Positions 8,890-18,784 of a DNA stretch of 64,000 nt are shown here, one piece after another; the first letter of the stretch is position 1, and each line of letters starts with the position of its first letter. This stretch comes from Bradyrhizobium sp. BTAi1 (GTDB taxonomy: Bacteria; Pseudomonadota; Alphaproteobacteria; Rhizobiales; Xanthobacteraceae). Location: positions 4,855,501 through 4,919,500 of the forward strand of contig NC_009485.1 in the NCBI RefSeq assembly GCF_000015165.1. Direction: 5' to 3'. Made by a program: the position numbers and the translations under genes. Under the pieces are notes generated by a model. The model did no database searches. It was not told where the DNA came from and saw only the letters and a program-made list of their open reading frames with translations.

Positions 8890-9556
8890 CGCGACCGGTG
8901 ACGGTCGCAAGACGCTCCTCATCGTCGACGATCATCCGGTGCTGCGGCGAGGCCTCACCGCCCTCATCGAGTCCGAGCCCGGCCTCGTCGTCAACGGCTC
9001 GGTCGGCTCGCGCACCGCCGCATTCGCGGCCATCGAGGCCAGCCGCCCCGATCTCGTGATCGTCGATCTCATGCTCGACCGCGACGACGGTCTCGATCTC
9101 ATCAAGGAGATCAAGACGCGTCACCCCGGCACGCGATCTCTCGTGCTGTCATTCTATGACGAAGCCGCCTATGCGGAGCGTGCGCTGGCCGCTGGCGCGC
9201 TCGGCTACGTCACCAAGCAGCAAATGGAGACAACCCTGCTGACGGCGATCCGTCGTGTGCTCAGCGGCGAGATCTACATGAGCGAGGCGCTGCAGCGGCG
9301 GCTTGCGGAGCGCTATGTCAGTGGCCATACGCTGGAGGCAACCTCCACCATGCGTGCGCTCAGCGACCGCGAATTGCAGGTCTTCCAGCTCGTCGGAGAA
9401 GGCCGCACGACGCGTCAGATCGCCGCCATGCTTGGCCGCAGCATCAAGACCATCGAATCCCATGTCGAGCACATCAAGAACAAGCTCGGCATCGAGAGCG
9501 CCGCCGAGCTGGCGCAGCGTGCGACGCAATGGGTCGAGACCGCGCGGAGAGGCTGA
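8870..9556 (+). CDS. NarL/FixJ-type response regulator
   Basis: 228-residue response regulator. The receiver domain (about 14-130) has acidic residues Asp20/Asp21, phospho-acceptor Asp66 in VIVDLMLDRDDG, and the conserved Lys in GYVTKQQ. The LuxR-type helix-turn-helix (about 160-220) contains LSDRELQVFQLVGEGRTTRQ and LGRSIKTIESHVEHIKNKLG. It presumably receives phosphate from the overlapping kinase upstream. Genes it might control are not proven, but the next genes on the strand are the RhiA-like and papain-like genes after a 450-bp gap. Confidence 0.93.
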   Translation: MPKCPTDATGDGRKTLLIVDDHPVLRRGLTALIESEPGLVVNGSVGSRTAAFAAIEASRPDLVIVDLMLDRDDGLDLIKEIKTRHPGTRSLVLSFYDEAAYAERALAAGALGYVTKQQMETTLLTAIRRVLSGEIYMSEALQRRLAERYVSGHTLEATSTMRALSDRELQVFQLVGEGRTTRQIAAMLGRSIKTIESHVEHIKNKLGIESAAELAQRATQWVETARRG

Positions 9557-10009
9557 CACTGTCGGCGCTGGCGCGCAGCCAATGCAACGCCCGGACATCA
9601 TCGTAGCTGCGTCCCTGTCCGCTGCGCGGTCGCGGCCGGCACTCATCGCAACATCAACAATAAGCAAATGATCGGGCTCGATAGGGCCATTCGAACCGCC
9701 CTGCGAAGGGACGCGATCATACCCTCACGAAGCCTGAATCGCACCTCGCGCGGCTAAGCGAAACGCAGGCCGCATGGGAGATTCCCCCATCCGGAGAATC
9801 AGGATGCGCTCGCAGGCGAAATGGGGCGCCACCCCGATGTGTCCGCCCCCTCATCGGATGATCCTCAATCACGGCCTGGAAGCCGATCTGAGGCTGCCGG
9901 CCAGCGGGGACGAACATGACCCGAGCGCCATCGCGATCGCAACGATGATGTCTTGTTGTCCCAGCACCTGCATTTGCGAGCTGATCGATAGAAACGATGG
10001 AGAATGCTC
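9557..10009. other. Intergenic region upstream of rhiA-like gene
   Basis: About 450 bp without a convincing gene. A frame at 9774-10013 could encode 79 residues, but its sequence is Pro/Cys/Met-rich with no family resemblance and it overlaps the next start. A short imperfect palindrome, atgggagattcccccat, lies at about 9774. The region is long enough to hold a regulated promoter for the RhiA-like gene, for example one bound by the neighbouring NarL-type regulator, but no lux-box-like 20-bp symmetry was found by eye. Confidence 0.35.
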
Positions 10010-10702
10010 ATGACCCTTATTAGCTACGCCACGCCTCGCGACCTGCGCATTCAGAAGGCCATTTCACGAGTCGCAACCGAGGTCGATGCCACCGGCACGC
10101 CCTACTCGCTCAAGCTCATCAACAATTCGGCGTCTCCGTGGGTGTTCTACGTCTATCAGCAGCTGCCCAACCAGCAATCGGCGAACGTGTTTTCGCTGGC
10201 CTGGTTCGCCAGCCCCTACCAGATCGTCCCCGGCGCCAACATCACCTTCCAGTGGAGCATCGACTACACCTTCGTCTGGGGCCAGACCGGCACGATCCAG
10301 CCCGGCGTGACCTTCTCGGCGGGCCAGACCATAGATGCCGATCCGGCATCGGCCAACACCACCACGTTTTCGACCTCGCCTGGACCGAACCTCTCGCAAG
10401 CCGTGGCCGGGCCGCCGCAAGGCTCGCTGGTCATCAGTGACGCCGCCAACGTGCCCAACAACTCCTTCTCTGTCGGCATCGGCATGGGCAGCGCCGGCAC
10501 CTTCGTGACCATGGCCGGCCCCAACCTCACCCACACATTCACTCCGACGCCGACCTACTGGATCGCCGCCGGCACCAATGTCCAGGTCGGAACGATCCTC
10601 GACATCACGACGGTGACGCAGAACCTCCAGGTCAAGTTCCCGGTGAATGTCTACGCCGTCACCTGCACGCTCAACAGCAGCAACCAGTGGACCCAGCAAT
10701 AG
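10010..10702 (+). CDS. RhiA-like rhizosphere-expressed protein
   Basis: 230-residue protein starting at ATG 10010 with GGAGAA about 8 bases upstream (an ATG at 10004 is also in frame). From memory of RhiA of Rhizobium leguminosarum, the blocks PYSLKLINNSASPWVFYVYQ, NVFSLAWFASPY, ITFQWSIDYTFVWGQTG and THTFTPTPTYWIAAGTNV match that family. It is rich in Thr/Asn/Ser and predicted beta strands, and has no cleavable signal peptide. RhiA is abundant in rhizosphere-grown cells and its gene is quorum-regulated in R. leguminosarum; its function is unknown. No rhiB, rhiC or rhiR is adjacent. The neighbour 105 bp downstream encodes a papain-like protein. Confidence 0.62.
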   Translation: MTLISYATPRDLRIQKAISRVATEVDATGTPYSLKLINNSASPWVFYVYQQLPNQQSANVFSLAWFASPYQIVPGANITFQWSIDYTFVWGQTGTIQPGVTFSAGQTIDADPASANTTTFSTSPGPNLSQAVAGPPQGSLVISDAANVPNNSFSVGIGMGSAGTFVTMAGPNLTHTFTPTPTYWIAAGTNVQVGTILDITTVTQNLQVKFPVNVYAVTCTLNSSNQWTQQ

Positions 10703-10806
10703 CCCGGTCAGCCCGATGCGGCGGAGGGATTATCGCACCCTCCGCCGTTTCGGCGGCCGGACTTGCCGGCGCCGAAGACATCGCTTCCGCAGCAGGAGGA
10801 ATCTTC

Positions 10807-11661
10807 ATGTCACCCCGTCCACTCACGCCGCAAGAACAGGCTCAGATGCTCCATGATTTTCCGAACGCCAACGTCGCGGCGATGACGGTGCTCGGTCCGG
10901 CCTCGAGCACGTATAATTGCCTTGCATGGACCCTGAACATTCTCAATGCCTGGGTCTGGCCGTGGTCCAACCCGAATGTCAGCCGCGCGCAGTTCGACGC
11001 TCTCTATCAGGCCCACCACTACACGATCGCCGGCGGTCCGGTCGGCGGCCCCGGCGACGTCGCCGCCTATGGGATTTCGGTCAATGACATGACCCACGGC
11101 GCGGTCGTCTATGGCGGGCAATGGACCAGCAAGCTCGGGGCCTGGCTGCTGGTCTCGCACACGCTTGCCGATCTCGCAGGCCCCGGCTCGCTATACGGCT
11201 ATGTCAATCGCTACTATGATTATCCGCACGCAAGCGCAAAATCGGCGCAGGGCGCCGTCGCGCAGGAGAGGCCGATGCTGCTAGATCCTCTGACCGACGC
11301 CGAAGAAACGCGGCTGAACCAGAAGGTGAAGCGCGTGCCGCAGGATCTCGTCAGCGAGTTCGACACCCGTTACAAGGCCTGGCGTGCCACCTGGTATGAC
11401 GAGAACAACGCGATGTTCTCGAGCCCACAGATGCGGACCCGGTCGAACGAGTTCATGAATCTGATCACGATGGGACCCGACATCGTGCCGCTGCTGATGA
11501 AGCAGCTGCGTGACCCGGACCAGTTCTTTGCTCTCCAGGCGCTGGAGGTCTTCCTCGACCCTGCCCTCGTGTACCGTCCCGATCTCGACCACCCGGACGT
11601 GCTGAAGGGCGAACAGGCCCGGGCGCGGACGACGTTGAAGCGCTGGCTGATCTCCTGCTAG
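10807..11661 (+). CDS. Putative papain-like/NlpC-P60-type protein with HEAT-like C-terminus
   Basis: 284 residues from ATG 10807, chosen because AGGAGGA sits 6 bases upstream; a longer frame opens at 10687. Residues 30-135 carry a possible Cys-His peptidase core: Cys38 in TYNCLAWTLN, His97 in NDMTHGAVVYGG, then SKLGAWLLVSHTLADL with His118. The pattern resembles the DUF7689 papain-like domain as I recall it. Residues 155-284 look all-helical (MGPDIVPLLMKQLRDPDQFF, ALQALEVFLDP), like a HEAT-repeat adaptor. There is no signal peptide. It may be a peptidase, amidase or toxin-like effector; this is inference. It is probably co-transcribed with the rhiA-like gene. Confidence 0.6.
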   Translation: MSPRPLTPQEQAQMLHDFPNANVAAMTVLGPASSTYNCLAWTLNILNAWVWPWSNPNVSRAQFDALYQAHHYTIAGGPVGGPGDVAAYGISVNDMTHGAVVYGGQWTSKLGAWLLVSHTLADLAGPGSLYGYVNRYYDYPHASAKSAQGAVAQERPMLLDPLTDAEETRLNQKVKRVPQDLVSEFDTRYKAWRATWYDENNAMFSSPQMRTRSNEFMNLITMGPDIVPLLMKQLRDPDQFFALQALEVFLDPALVYRPDLDHPDVLKGEQARARTTLKRWLISC

Positions 11662-11717
11662 GTCACTTCACGCGCGTATCGGCGAGCGGTGCTCGCCGTG
11701 ACGTAACCCGCAACGAA

Positions 11718-11747
11718 AAATCCCGCAGGCCTGCGCCTGCGGGATTT
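11718..11747. terminator. Bidirectional terminator hairpin
   Basis: Perfect 13-bp inverted repeat aaatcccgcaggc / gcctgcgggattt around a 4-base loop (ctgc). It lies between the convergent papain-like gene (ends 11661) and hppA (ends 11770). The arms are flanked by A-rich and T-rich ends, so it can terminate both strands. Confidence 0.88.
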
Positions 11748-11769
11748 GTCCGATCGACTGATGCCGCGC

Positions 11770-13890
<2,121 letters not shown>

Positions 13891-14094
13891 TTAGTTTCCT
13901 CGGCTCTTTGCTTTTTCTAACTACGACACGCCGCGGTTGTGCGACGCACGCCCCCTTGTCAGGCCGCCCCGGGCGGAGCCGCCTCGAACGTCCCAGACCT
14001 TGCCAAAATCGCCATCATGACGCAACGCCGCGACGCCTGAACCGCTCCAAATTCAGACGCTTCTTTGGTCGCAATGTGCGGTTGCGAATAGATG

Positions 14095-15087
14095 TCAGAA
14101 GTGGCTGTAGGACCGCTGTTTCAAGACGACCGGACGCCCCTGCTCATCCAGGAAGCGCGGCACGTCGGGTCCTTCGACGATGACCCCGATGTCGGTGACA
14201 GCCACGCCAGCCGCTCCGGCCGCAGCGCAAAAAGCGGCGCATCGCGCTGCGGGAACAGTGCAGACGATCTCATAATCGTCGCCGCCGGAGATCAGGCCTT
14301 CAAGCTGGTGATAGCCCGCCGTCACAAGCTTTGCCGCTGCTGATGAGATCGGCACCTGCGACAAAGCGATGTCGGCACTCACGCGCGACGCGGCGCAGAG
14401 CTTGGAAAGATCCCCCGCGAGGCCGTCGGAGACATCCATCGAGGCGGTCGCAAACTCCCTCACCGGCACAGCTAACAAGTGACGCGGCTGCGGCACGCGA
14501 TAGCGGCCGATCAGCATATCCCGCGCGGCGGGATCGCCGGCCAGGGCGGCAGCCGCCGGCCCGCCCTTCGACACGGCAAGCCCGAGCATCGCGTCGCCGA
14601 TCGTTCCCGTGACCCAGACCCGATCGCCGGGGCGGGCGCCGAAGCGGTGCACCATCCGCCCCTTGGGCACCCGGCCCCAAGCCGTGATCGAGATCATCAC
14701 CGGACCAGGCGTCGACACCGTGTCGCCGCCCAGAAGCGGGCAGCCGAAGGCTGCGGCGTCCTCGCCGAGCCCGCGCGCGAAGGCACTGAGCCAGGCTTCG
14801 TCCTTCTGTCGCAGTGCTAGGGTTAGAACAAAGCCGGCCGGGACGGCGCCTTTGGCGGCAAGATCGGACAGGTTCACCCGCAACGCCTTGCGCGCGATGG
14901 TGTCGGGCGGATCATCGGGCAGATAATGGACGCCTTCGACGATGGCGTCGGTGTTGACGACCAGATCGTCACCATCGGCAGGAATGATGGCGGCGTCATC
15001 GACCAGGCCGAAGGCGCCAGGGTCGGTCGCCAGCGGCTTGAAGTAGCGCGCGATCAGGGAGTCTTCGCCGGAGGGCTGGTGGGTCAT
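14095..15087 (-). CDS. thiL: Thiamine-monophosphate kinase
   Basis: 330-residue PurM-like ATP-dependent kinase that phosphorylates thiamine-P to thiamine-PP. Family signatures: GEDSLIARYFKPLATDPGAFG, LVDDAAIIPADGDDLVVNTD, ALRVNLSDLAAKGAVPAGF, LGGDTVSTPGPVMISITAWG, MDVSDGLAGDLSKL and ISGGDDYEI. The ATG at 15087 is preferred over the upstream GTG at 15102. It follows nusB after a 258-bp gap that holds a dispersed repeat, so it may be transcribed separately from the rib operon. Confidence 0.95.
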   Translation of the reverse strand: MTHQPSGEDSLIARYFKPLATDPGAFGLVDDAAIIPADGDDLVVNTDAIVEGVHYLPDDPPDTIARKALRVNLSDLAAKGAVPAGFVLTLALRQKDEAWLSAFARGLGEDAAAFGCPLLGGDTVSTPGPVMISITAWGRVPKGRMVHRFGARPGDRVWVTGTIGDAMLGLAVSKGGPAAAALAGDPAARDMLIGRYRVPQPRHLLAVPVREFATASMDVSDGLAGDLSKLCAASRVSADIALSQVPISSAAAKLVTAGYHQLEGLISGGDDYEIVCTVPAARCAAFCAAAGAAGVAVTDIGVIVEGPDVPRFLDEQGRPVVLKQRSYSHF

Positions 15088-15107
15088 GCGCTCGTTCCCC
15101 ACACTCC

Positions 15108-15285
15108 ACTGTCATCGCCCGGCTTGCCGCCTTCGCTAAAGCTACGGCGCGCCCTTGTATCAGTCGCCGCGTCGAAGCCGGCAGGCGAAGACGGGACCCG
15201 GCGATCCAGCACGCCGCGGCCTCTCGGTACCCTTGCGACGCCTCTGGGATACTGGATCACCCGCTTTCGCGGGTGATGACGGTCG
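15108..15285. repeat. Dispersed palindromic intergenic repeat (Bradyrhizobium type)
   Basis: Non-coding spacer between thiL and nusB. It opens with gtcatcgcccggcttg, has gacgggacccggcgatccag in the middle, and ends with tggatcacccgctttcgcgggtgatgacg. The last part forms an 8-bp perfect stem with a 4-base loop (15257-15276). Sequences of this composition recur between genes in Bradyrhizobium genomes (recollection, not searched). It can fold into a cruciform or terminator-like RNA. Confidence 0.65.
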
Positions 15286-15345
15286 AATGAACAAACTGGG
15301 AGGGCTCCGGTCCGCAACGATCCTGGTGCGCCCCACCCCATCGCG

Positions 15346-15855
15346 CTACTTCGGCCCCATCTCGTCGGCGCGATACTGCCGCGCCAACTGCTCCAGCACG
15401 GCATTGACCATGCCGGTCTCGTCGCGCTCGACGAAGGCATGGGCGATGTCGACATATTCGGACACCACGACCTTCGCCGGCACGTCCTTGCGGCGCTCCA
15501 ACTCGTAGGCGCCGGCGCGCAACACGGCGCGCAGGATGGCCTCGATCCGCTGCAGCGGCCAGCCGCGCTCCAGCGCAGTGTCGAGAACGGGATCGATCTT
15601 GGTCTGGTCGCGCACCACGCCGGAGACGATGTCGCGGAAGAAGGCCGCCTCGGCGGGCAGATACTGCTCGCCCTCGACCTCGCTGCCGAGCCAATGGCTC
15701 TCGAACTCGGCCAGCACGTCATTGATGCCAGCGCCGGCAATGTCCATCTGGTAGAGCGCCTGCACGGCGGCGAGTCGCGCCGCACCGCGGCGGTTGGCCT
15801 TGCGGTCGTTGGCTCTGACCGGGCCCCTGAACGGCTTGTTGCTGCTCTCGGCCAT
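15346..15855 (-). CDS. nusB: Transcription antitermination factor NusB
   Basis: 169-residue all-helical NusB, an RNA-binding partner of NusE in rRNA antitermination. Typical segments: RRGAARLAAVQALYQMDIAG near residue 20, RIEAILRAVLRAGAYEL, PAKVVVSEYVDIAHAFVERD and ETGMVNAVLEQLARQYR. The start at ATG 15855 lies 1 base after the ribH stop, so the two genes are co-translated; the longer frame to 15915 would overlap ribH. ribH-nusB linkage is standard in bacteria. Confidence 0.96.
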   Translation of the reverse strand: MAESSNKPFRGPVRANDRKANRRGAARLAAVQALYQMDIAGAGINDVLAEFESHWLGSEVEGEQYLPAEAAFFRDIVSGVVRDQTKIDPVLDTALERGWPLQRIEAILRAVLRAGAYELERRKDVPAKVVVSEYVDIAHAFVERDETGMVNAVLEQLARQYRADEMGPK

Positions 15856-15856
15856 G

Positions 15857-16348
15857 TCAGCCTCGCGCCAGACGGCGTTTGATGCGCAGCACGGCGAGCG
15901 CGGCGCGGGCGGCATCGCCGCCCTTGTTCATCTCCGAGACCCGGGCGCGCGCCCAGGCCTGGTCTTCATTGTTGACCGTCAGGATGCCGTTGCCGAGCGG
16001 CAGGCCGCGCGCCACCGACAGGTCCATCAGCGCCCGCGAGGATTCCTGCGACACGATCTCGAAATGAATAGTGTCGCCGCGAATGACGCAGCCGAGCGCG
16101 ATCGCCAGGTCATAGGGCTTGCCGTGCTGTGTGGCCGCATCGAGCGCGATCGCGATGGTCGCCGGGATTTCCAGCGAGCCGGTCACGGTCAGGACATCAT
16201 AGCCCACGCCGGCCGCCTTCAGCTCGGCGGTGGCGCCTTCGAGCATTGCATCCTGGATGTCGTCGTAGAAGCGGGCCTCCACGATCAGCGCCCGGGCGCC
16301 GGTGATGTCGGTCTGGTCTTTGAGCGGCGCGCGCCGTGCGTCTGCCAT
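15857..16348 (-). CDS. ribH: 6,7-dimethyl-8-ribityllumazine synthase
   Basis: 163-residue lumazine synthase, which condenses 5-amino-6-ribitylamino-uracil with dihydroxybutanone phosphate, the penultimate step of riboflavin synthesis. Visible signatures: ALIVEARFYDDI, VTGSLEIPATIAIAL, ALGCVIRGDTIHFEIVSQES and NGILTVNNEDQAWAR. The length is typical of capsid- or pentamer-forming enzymes. It sits between ribE (180-bp gap) and nusB (1-base gap). Confidence 0.96.
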   Translation of the reverse strand: MADARRAPLKDQTDITGARALIVEARFYDDIQDAMLEGATAELKAAGVGYDVLTVTGSLEIPATIAIALDAATQHGKPYDLAIALGCVIRGDTIHFEIVSQESSRALMDLSVARGLPLGNGILTVNNEDQAWARARVSEMNKGGDAARAALAVLRIKRRLARG

Positions 16349-16374
16349 GGTTCTGTTTCCATTGTCACAGGTGA

Positions 16375-16420
16375 CTCACCCTGAGGAACGGCGCTTTCGC
16401 CGCGTCTCGAAGGGGAAGAT
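16375..16420. repeat. Fragment of a dispersed intergenic repeat
   Basis: The stretch tcaccctgaggaacggcgct followed by ttcgccgcgtctcgaagggg lies between ribE and ribH. It resembles the 'cctgagg...gcgtctcgaagg' repeat widespread in Bradyrhizobium intergenic DNA (recollection). The centre ggcgctttcgccg can pair. It divides the rib operon. Confidence 0.5.
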
Positions 16421-16528
16421 GAAATCGGCCTCGCGGATCGGGGCGTGCTGCGCCGCCTCACCGTGAGGGCTGGCCTTGTAGGCGCGACAGCCGGCAAAGC
16501 CAAGACTGAAAGGCCCCTGGCGGGGACG

Positions 16529-17137
16529 TTACTTCATTTCAGTGAGGCGCGCGGCGTAGCGCGCCATCAGATCGACCTCGATATTGACGTCGCTGCCGGC
16601 GTGCCAGGACGACAGCGTGGTGACCGAGAGCGTATGCGGAATGATGAGGACCGAAAAGGTCAGATCGTCCACGGTGTTGACCGTGAGCGAGACGCCGTCG
16701 AGGGTGATCGAGCCCTTGGTCGCGATGAAGCGCGCCAGCTCACGCGTCGTCTTGAAAACGAACCGCGCCATGTCCGGCAGGTTCTCACGGCTGACGATGG
16801 TGGCGATGCCGTCGACATGGCCCGAGACGATGTGGCCGCCGAGCTCGTCGCCGATCTTCAGCGCCCGCTCCAGGTTCAGCCTGGTGCCGACGCGCCAGTG
16901 CCTGGCGGTGGTCAGCGCCAGCGTCTCGGCGGCGGCATCGACCTCAAACCAGGTCTTTCCATCTAATACGCCGGACTGCACAACTGTAAGGCAGACGCCA
17001 TTGTTGGCGATCGACGCGCCATCGGCGATGGTCGCCTGATCATAGCTGCAGGCGATGCGCAGCCGGTGCAGCTTGCCTTCGGTCCGCGGCGTCAGGCTGA
17101 CGATCTCGCCGATGTCGGTGACGATGCCGGTGAACAT
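16529..17137 (-). CDS. ribE: Riboflavin synthase alpha subunit
   Basis: 202-residue riboflavin synthase with two lumazine-binding repeats. It begins MFTGIVTDIGEI. Repeat 1 includes GASIANNGVCLTVV; repeat 2 includes GSITLDGVSLTVNTVDD. GHIVSGHVDG contains the conserved SGH element. It dismutates two lumazine molecules to riboflavin. Its start overlaps the ribD stop by one base, so it is translated directly after ribD. Confidence 0.96.
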   Translation of the reverse strand: MFTGIVTDIGEIVSLTPRTEGKLHRLRIACSYDQATIADGASIANNGVCLTVVQSGVLDGKTWFEVDAAAETLALTTARHWRVGTRLNLERALKIGDELGGHIVSGHVDGIATIVSRENLPDMARFVFKTTRELARFIATKGSITLDGVSLTVNTVDDLTFSVLIIPHTLSVTTLSSWHAGSDVNIEVDLMARYAARLTEMK

Positions 17138-18288
17138 TACGCGCGCTCGTAAATCGTGAGGATGTCGGTATCGAGCGTTTCGCTAGCACGAACGCGATAG
17201 GCCGGCGACTGCGTGATTGCGGTCAGCGGCAATGCGTCCAGCGCAGCGATTCCGTCGGCGCCGATCTCGCCGGCCCCCCGCAGGAGCCAGATTTCATCGA
17301 CCAGGCCGCTTTGCATGAAAGAAGATGCTACGCGGCTGCCGCCCTCGATCATCAAGCGGGTGATGCCTTTGTCGGCGAGCGCTTTCAGCACCGCCGGCGG
17401 CTCCAGCACCGATGGTTCAACCTGCGGCGGAACGCGGATCACCTGCGCGCCAGCAGCGCCGAGCTTGGTCGCCGCCGCGGGCTCCGCCACCGCGGAGGCG
17501 ATCATCCAGAGCGGCGTGGTCCGCGCGCTCTGCACCAGGCGGCTGGTCATCGGAAGCCGCAGCATCGGATCGAGCACCACGCGCACCGGCGAGCGGGCCT
17601 CCATGCCCGGCAGCCGGCAGGTCAGCAGCGGATCGTCGGCAATCGCCGTGCGCACCCCGATCAGGATGGCATCGCTCTGGGCGCGCAACAGATGCACGCG
17701 CGTGCGGGCCGCCTCGCCGGTAATCGCGACCGGCTTATTGCCGGCGGCTGCGATCTTGTCGTCCGCGGAGACGGCCAACTTCAGGATCACGTGCGGCCGG
17801 CTGTCGCGGATGCGGCGGAAAAATCCGGCATGGTCGCGCTTGGCGTCCGCCGAGCACAGGCCGACTTCGACCTGGATGCCGGCGGCCCGGAGTCGCGCAT
17901 GGCCCTGCCCCGAGACCTCCGGATTGGGATCCTCGATCGCCGACACGACGCGGCTGATGCCGGCCGCAATGACCGCGTCGGCGCAAGGCGGCGACTTGCC
18001 GAAATGCGAGCACGGCTCAAGCGAGACATAGAGTGTGGCGCCCTTGGTGGCCGCGCCGGCGCGCCGGAGCGCCTCCGGCTCGGCATGCGGCCGGCCTCCT
18101 GGCTGCGTCCAGCCGCGGCCGACGATGACGCCGTCCTTCACCACGACGGCGCCGACGGCCGGATTGGGCCAGGTTCGCCCCTGCCCGCGCCGGCCGAGCG
18201 CGAGCGCCAGCTGCATGAAGCGGCGGTCAGCGTCCTTCTGCGCCTTCAGCTTCTCGCCGACCTGATCGACCAGGACCCGGAAGATCAT
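17137..18288 (-). CDS. ribD: Bifunctional deaminase/reductase RibD
   Basis: 383-residue enzyme of riboflavin synthesis. The N-terminal zinc deaminase domain has HAEPEAL (zinc His, catalytic Glu) and the PCSHFGKSPPCADAVI zinc cysteines. The C-terminal HTP reductase domain contains RVVLDPMLRLP, AQSDAILIGVRTAIADDPL and LMIEGGSRVASSF. The N-terminus has about 24 extra residues before MQLALALGRRG; ATG 18288 overlaps the nrdR stop as ATGA and is the favoured start. The order nrdR-ribD-ribE-ribH-nusB is the usual alphaproteobacterial operon. Confidence 0.96.
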   Translation of the reverse strand: MIFRVLVDQVGEKLKAQKDADRRFMQLALALGRRGQGRTWPNPAVGAVVVKDGVIVGRGWTQPGGRPHAEPEALRRAGAATKGATLYVSLEPCSHFGKSPPCADAVIAAGISRVVSAIEDPNPEVSGQGHARLRAAGIQVEVGLCSADAKRDHAGFFRRIRDSRPHVILKLAVSADDKIAAAGNKPVAITGEAARTRVHLLRAQSDAILIGVRTAIADDPLLTCRLPGMEARSPVRVVLDPMLRLPMTSRLVQSARTTPLWMIASAVAEPAAATKLGAAGAQVIRVPPQVEPSVLEPPAVLKALADKGITRLMIEGGSRVASSFMQSGLVDEIWLLRGAGEIGADGIAALDALPLTAITQSPAYRVRASETLDTDILTIYERA

Positions 18289-18770
18289 TTGCGAACCGGC
18301 GCCAGGCGCGGAGCTTCGTCCTCTGCGGAGAGCTCGCCGAGCACGGCCTCGAAATCCTTGGCCTCGCGGAAATTGCGATAGACCGAGGCGAAGCGGACAT
18401 AGGCGACATCGTCGAGATCGCGCAGATGCTCCATCACGATCTCGCCGATCGCCTCCGAGGACACTTCCGATTCACCGCCGCTCTCGAGCTCGCGCACGAT
18501 CGCCGACACCATCTTCTCGACCCGCTCCGGATCGACCGAGCGCTTGCGCAATGAGATCTGCACCGAGCGCATCAGCTTGTCGCGGTCGAACGGCACGCGG
18601 CGGCCGTTGCGCTTGATGACGGTGAGTTCGCGCAGCTGCACCCGCTCGAAGGTCGTGAAGCGGAAATTGCAGGTGACGCAGACCCGCCGCCGCCGGATCA
18701 CCGAGGAATCCTCGGTGGGACGGGAGTCCTTCACCTGCGTATCGAGGCTGTTGCAGCTCGGGCAGCGCAT
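18285..18770 (-). CDS. nrdR: Transcriptional repressor NrdR
   Basis: 161-residue NrdR, repressor of ribonucleotide reductase genes. The zinc ribbon is visible as MRCPSCNSLDTQVKDSR ... RRRVCVTCNFRFTTFE (Cys pairs CPSC and CVTC), followed by the ATP-cone domain with VIKRNGRRVPFDRDKLMRSV. ATG 18770 is the family start; the frame stays open far upstream only because it shadows glyA. It lies 14 bases after the glyA stop and overlaps ribD by ATGA. Confidence 0.96.
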   Translation of the reverse strand: MRCPSCNSLDTQVKDSRPTEDSSVIRRRRVCVTCNFRFTTFERVQLRELTVIKRNGRRVPFDRDKLMRSVQISLRKRSVDPERVEKMVSAIVRELESGGESEVSSEAIGEIVMEHLRDLDDVAYVRFASVYRNFREAKDFEAVLGELSAEDEAPRLAPVRK

Positions 18771-18784
18771 CGTGGCGTCAAGCC

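Noticed and set aside
9774..10013. 79-codon frame before the rhiA-like gene
   Set aside because: Pro/Cys/Met-rich, overlaps the rhiA-like start, weak ribosome-binding site.
16349..16528. FMN riboswitch in the rib operon
   Set aside because: The spacer before ribH has a dispersed repeat but none of the conserved FMN-element segments.
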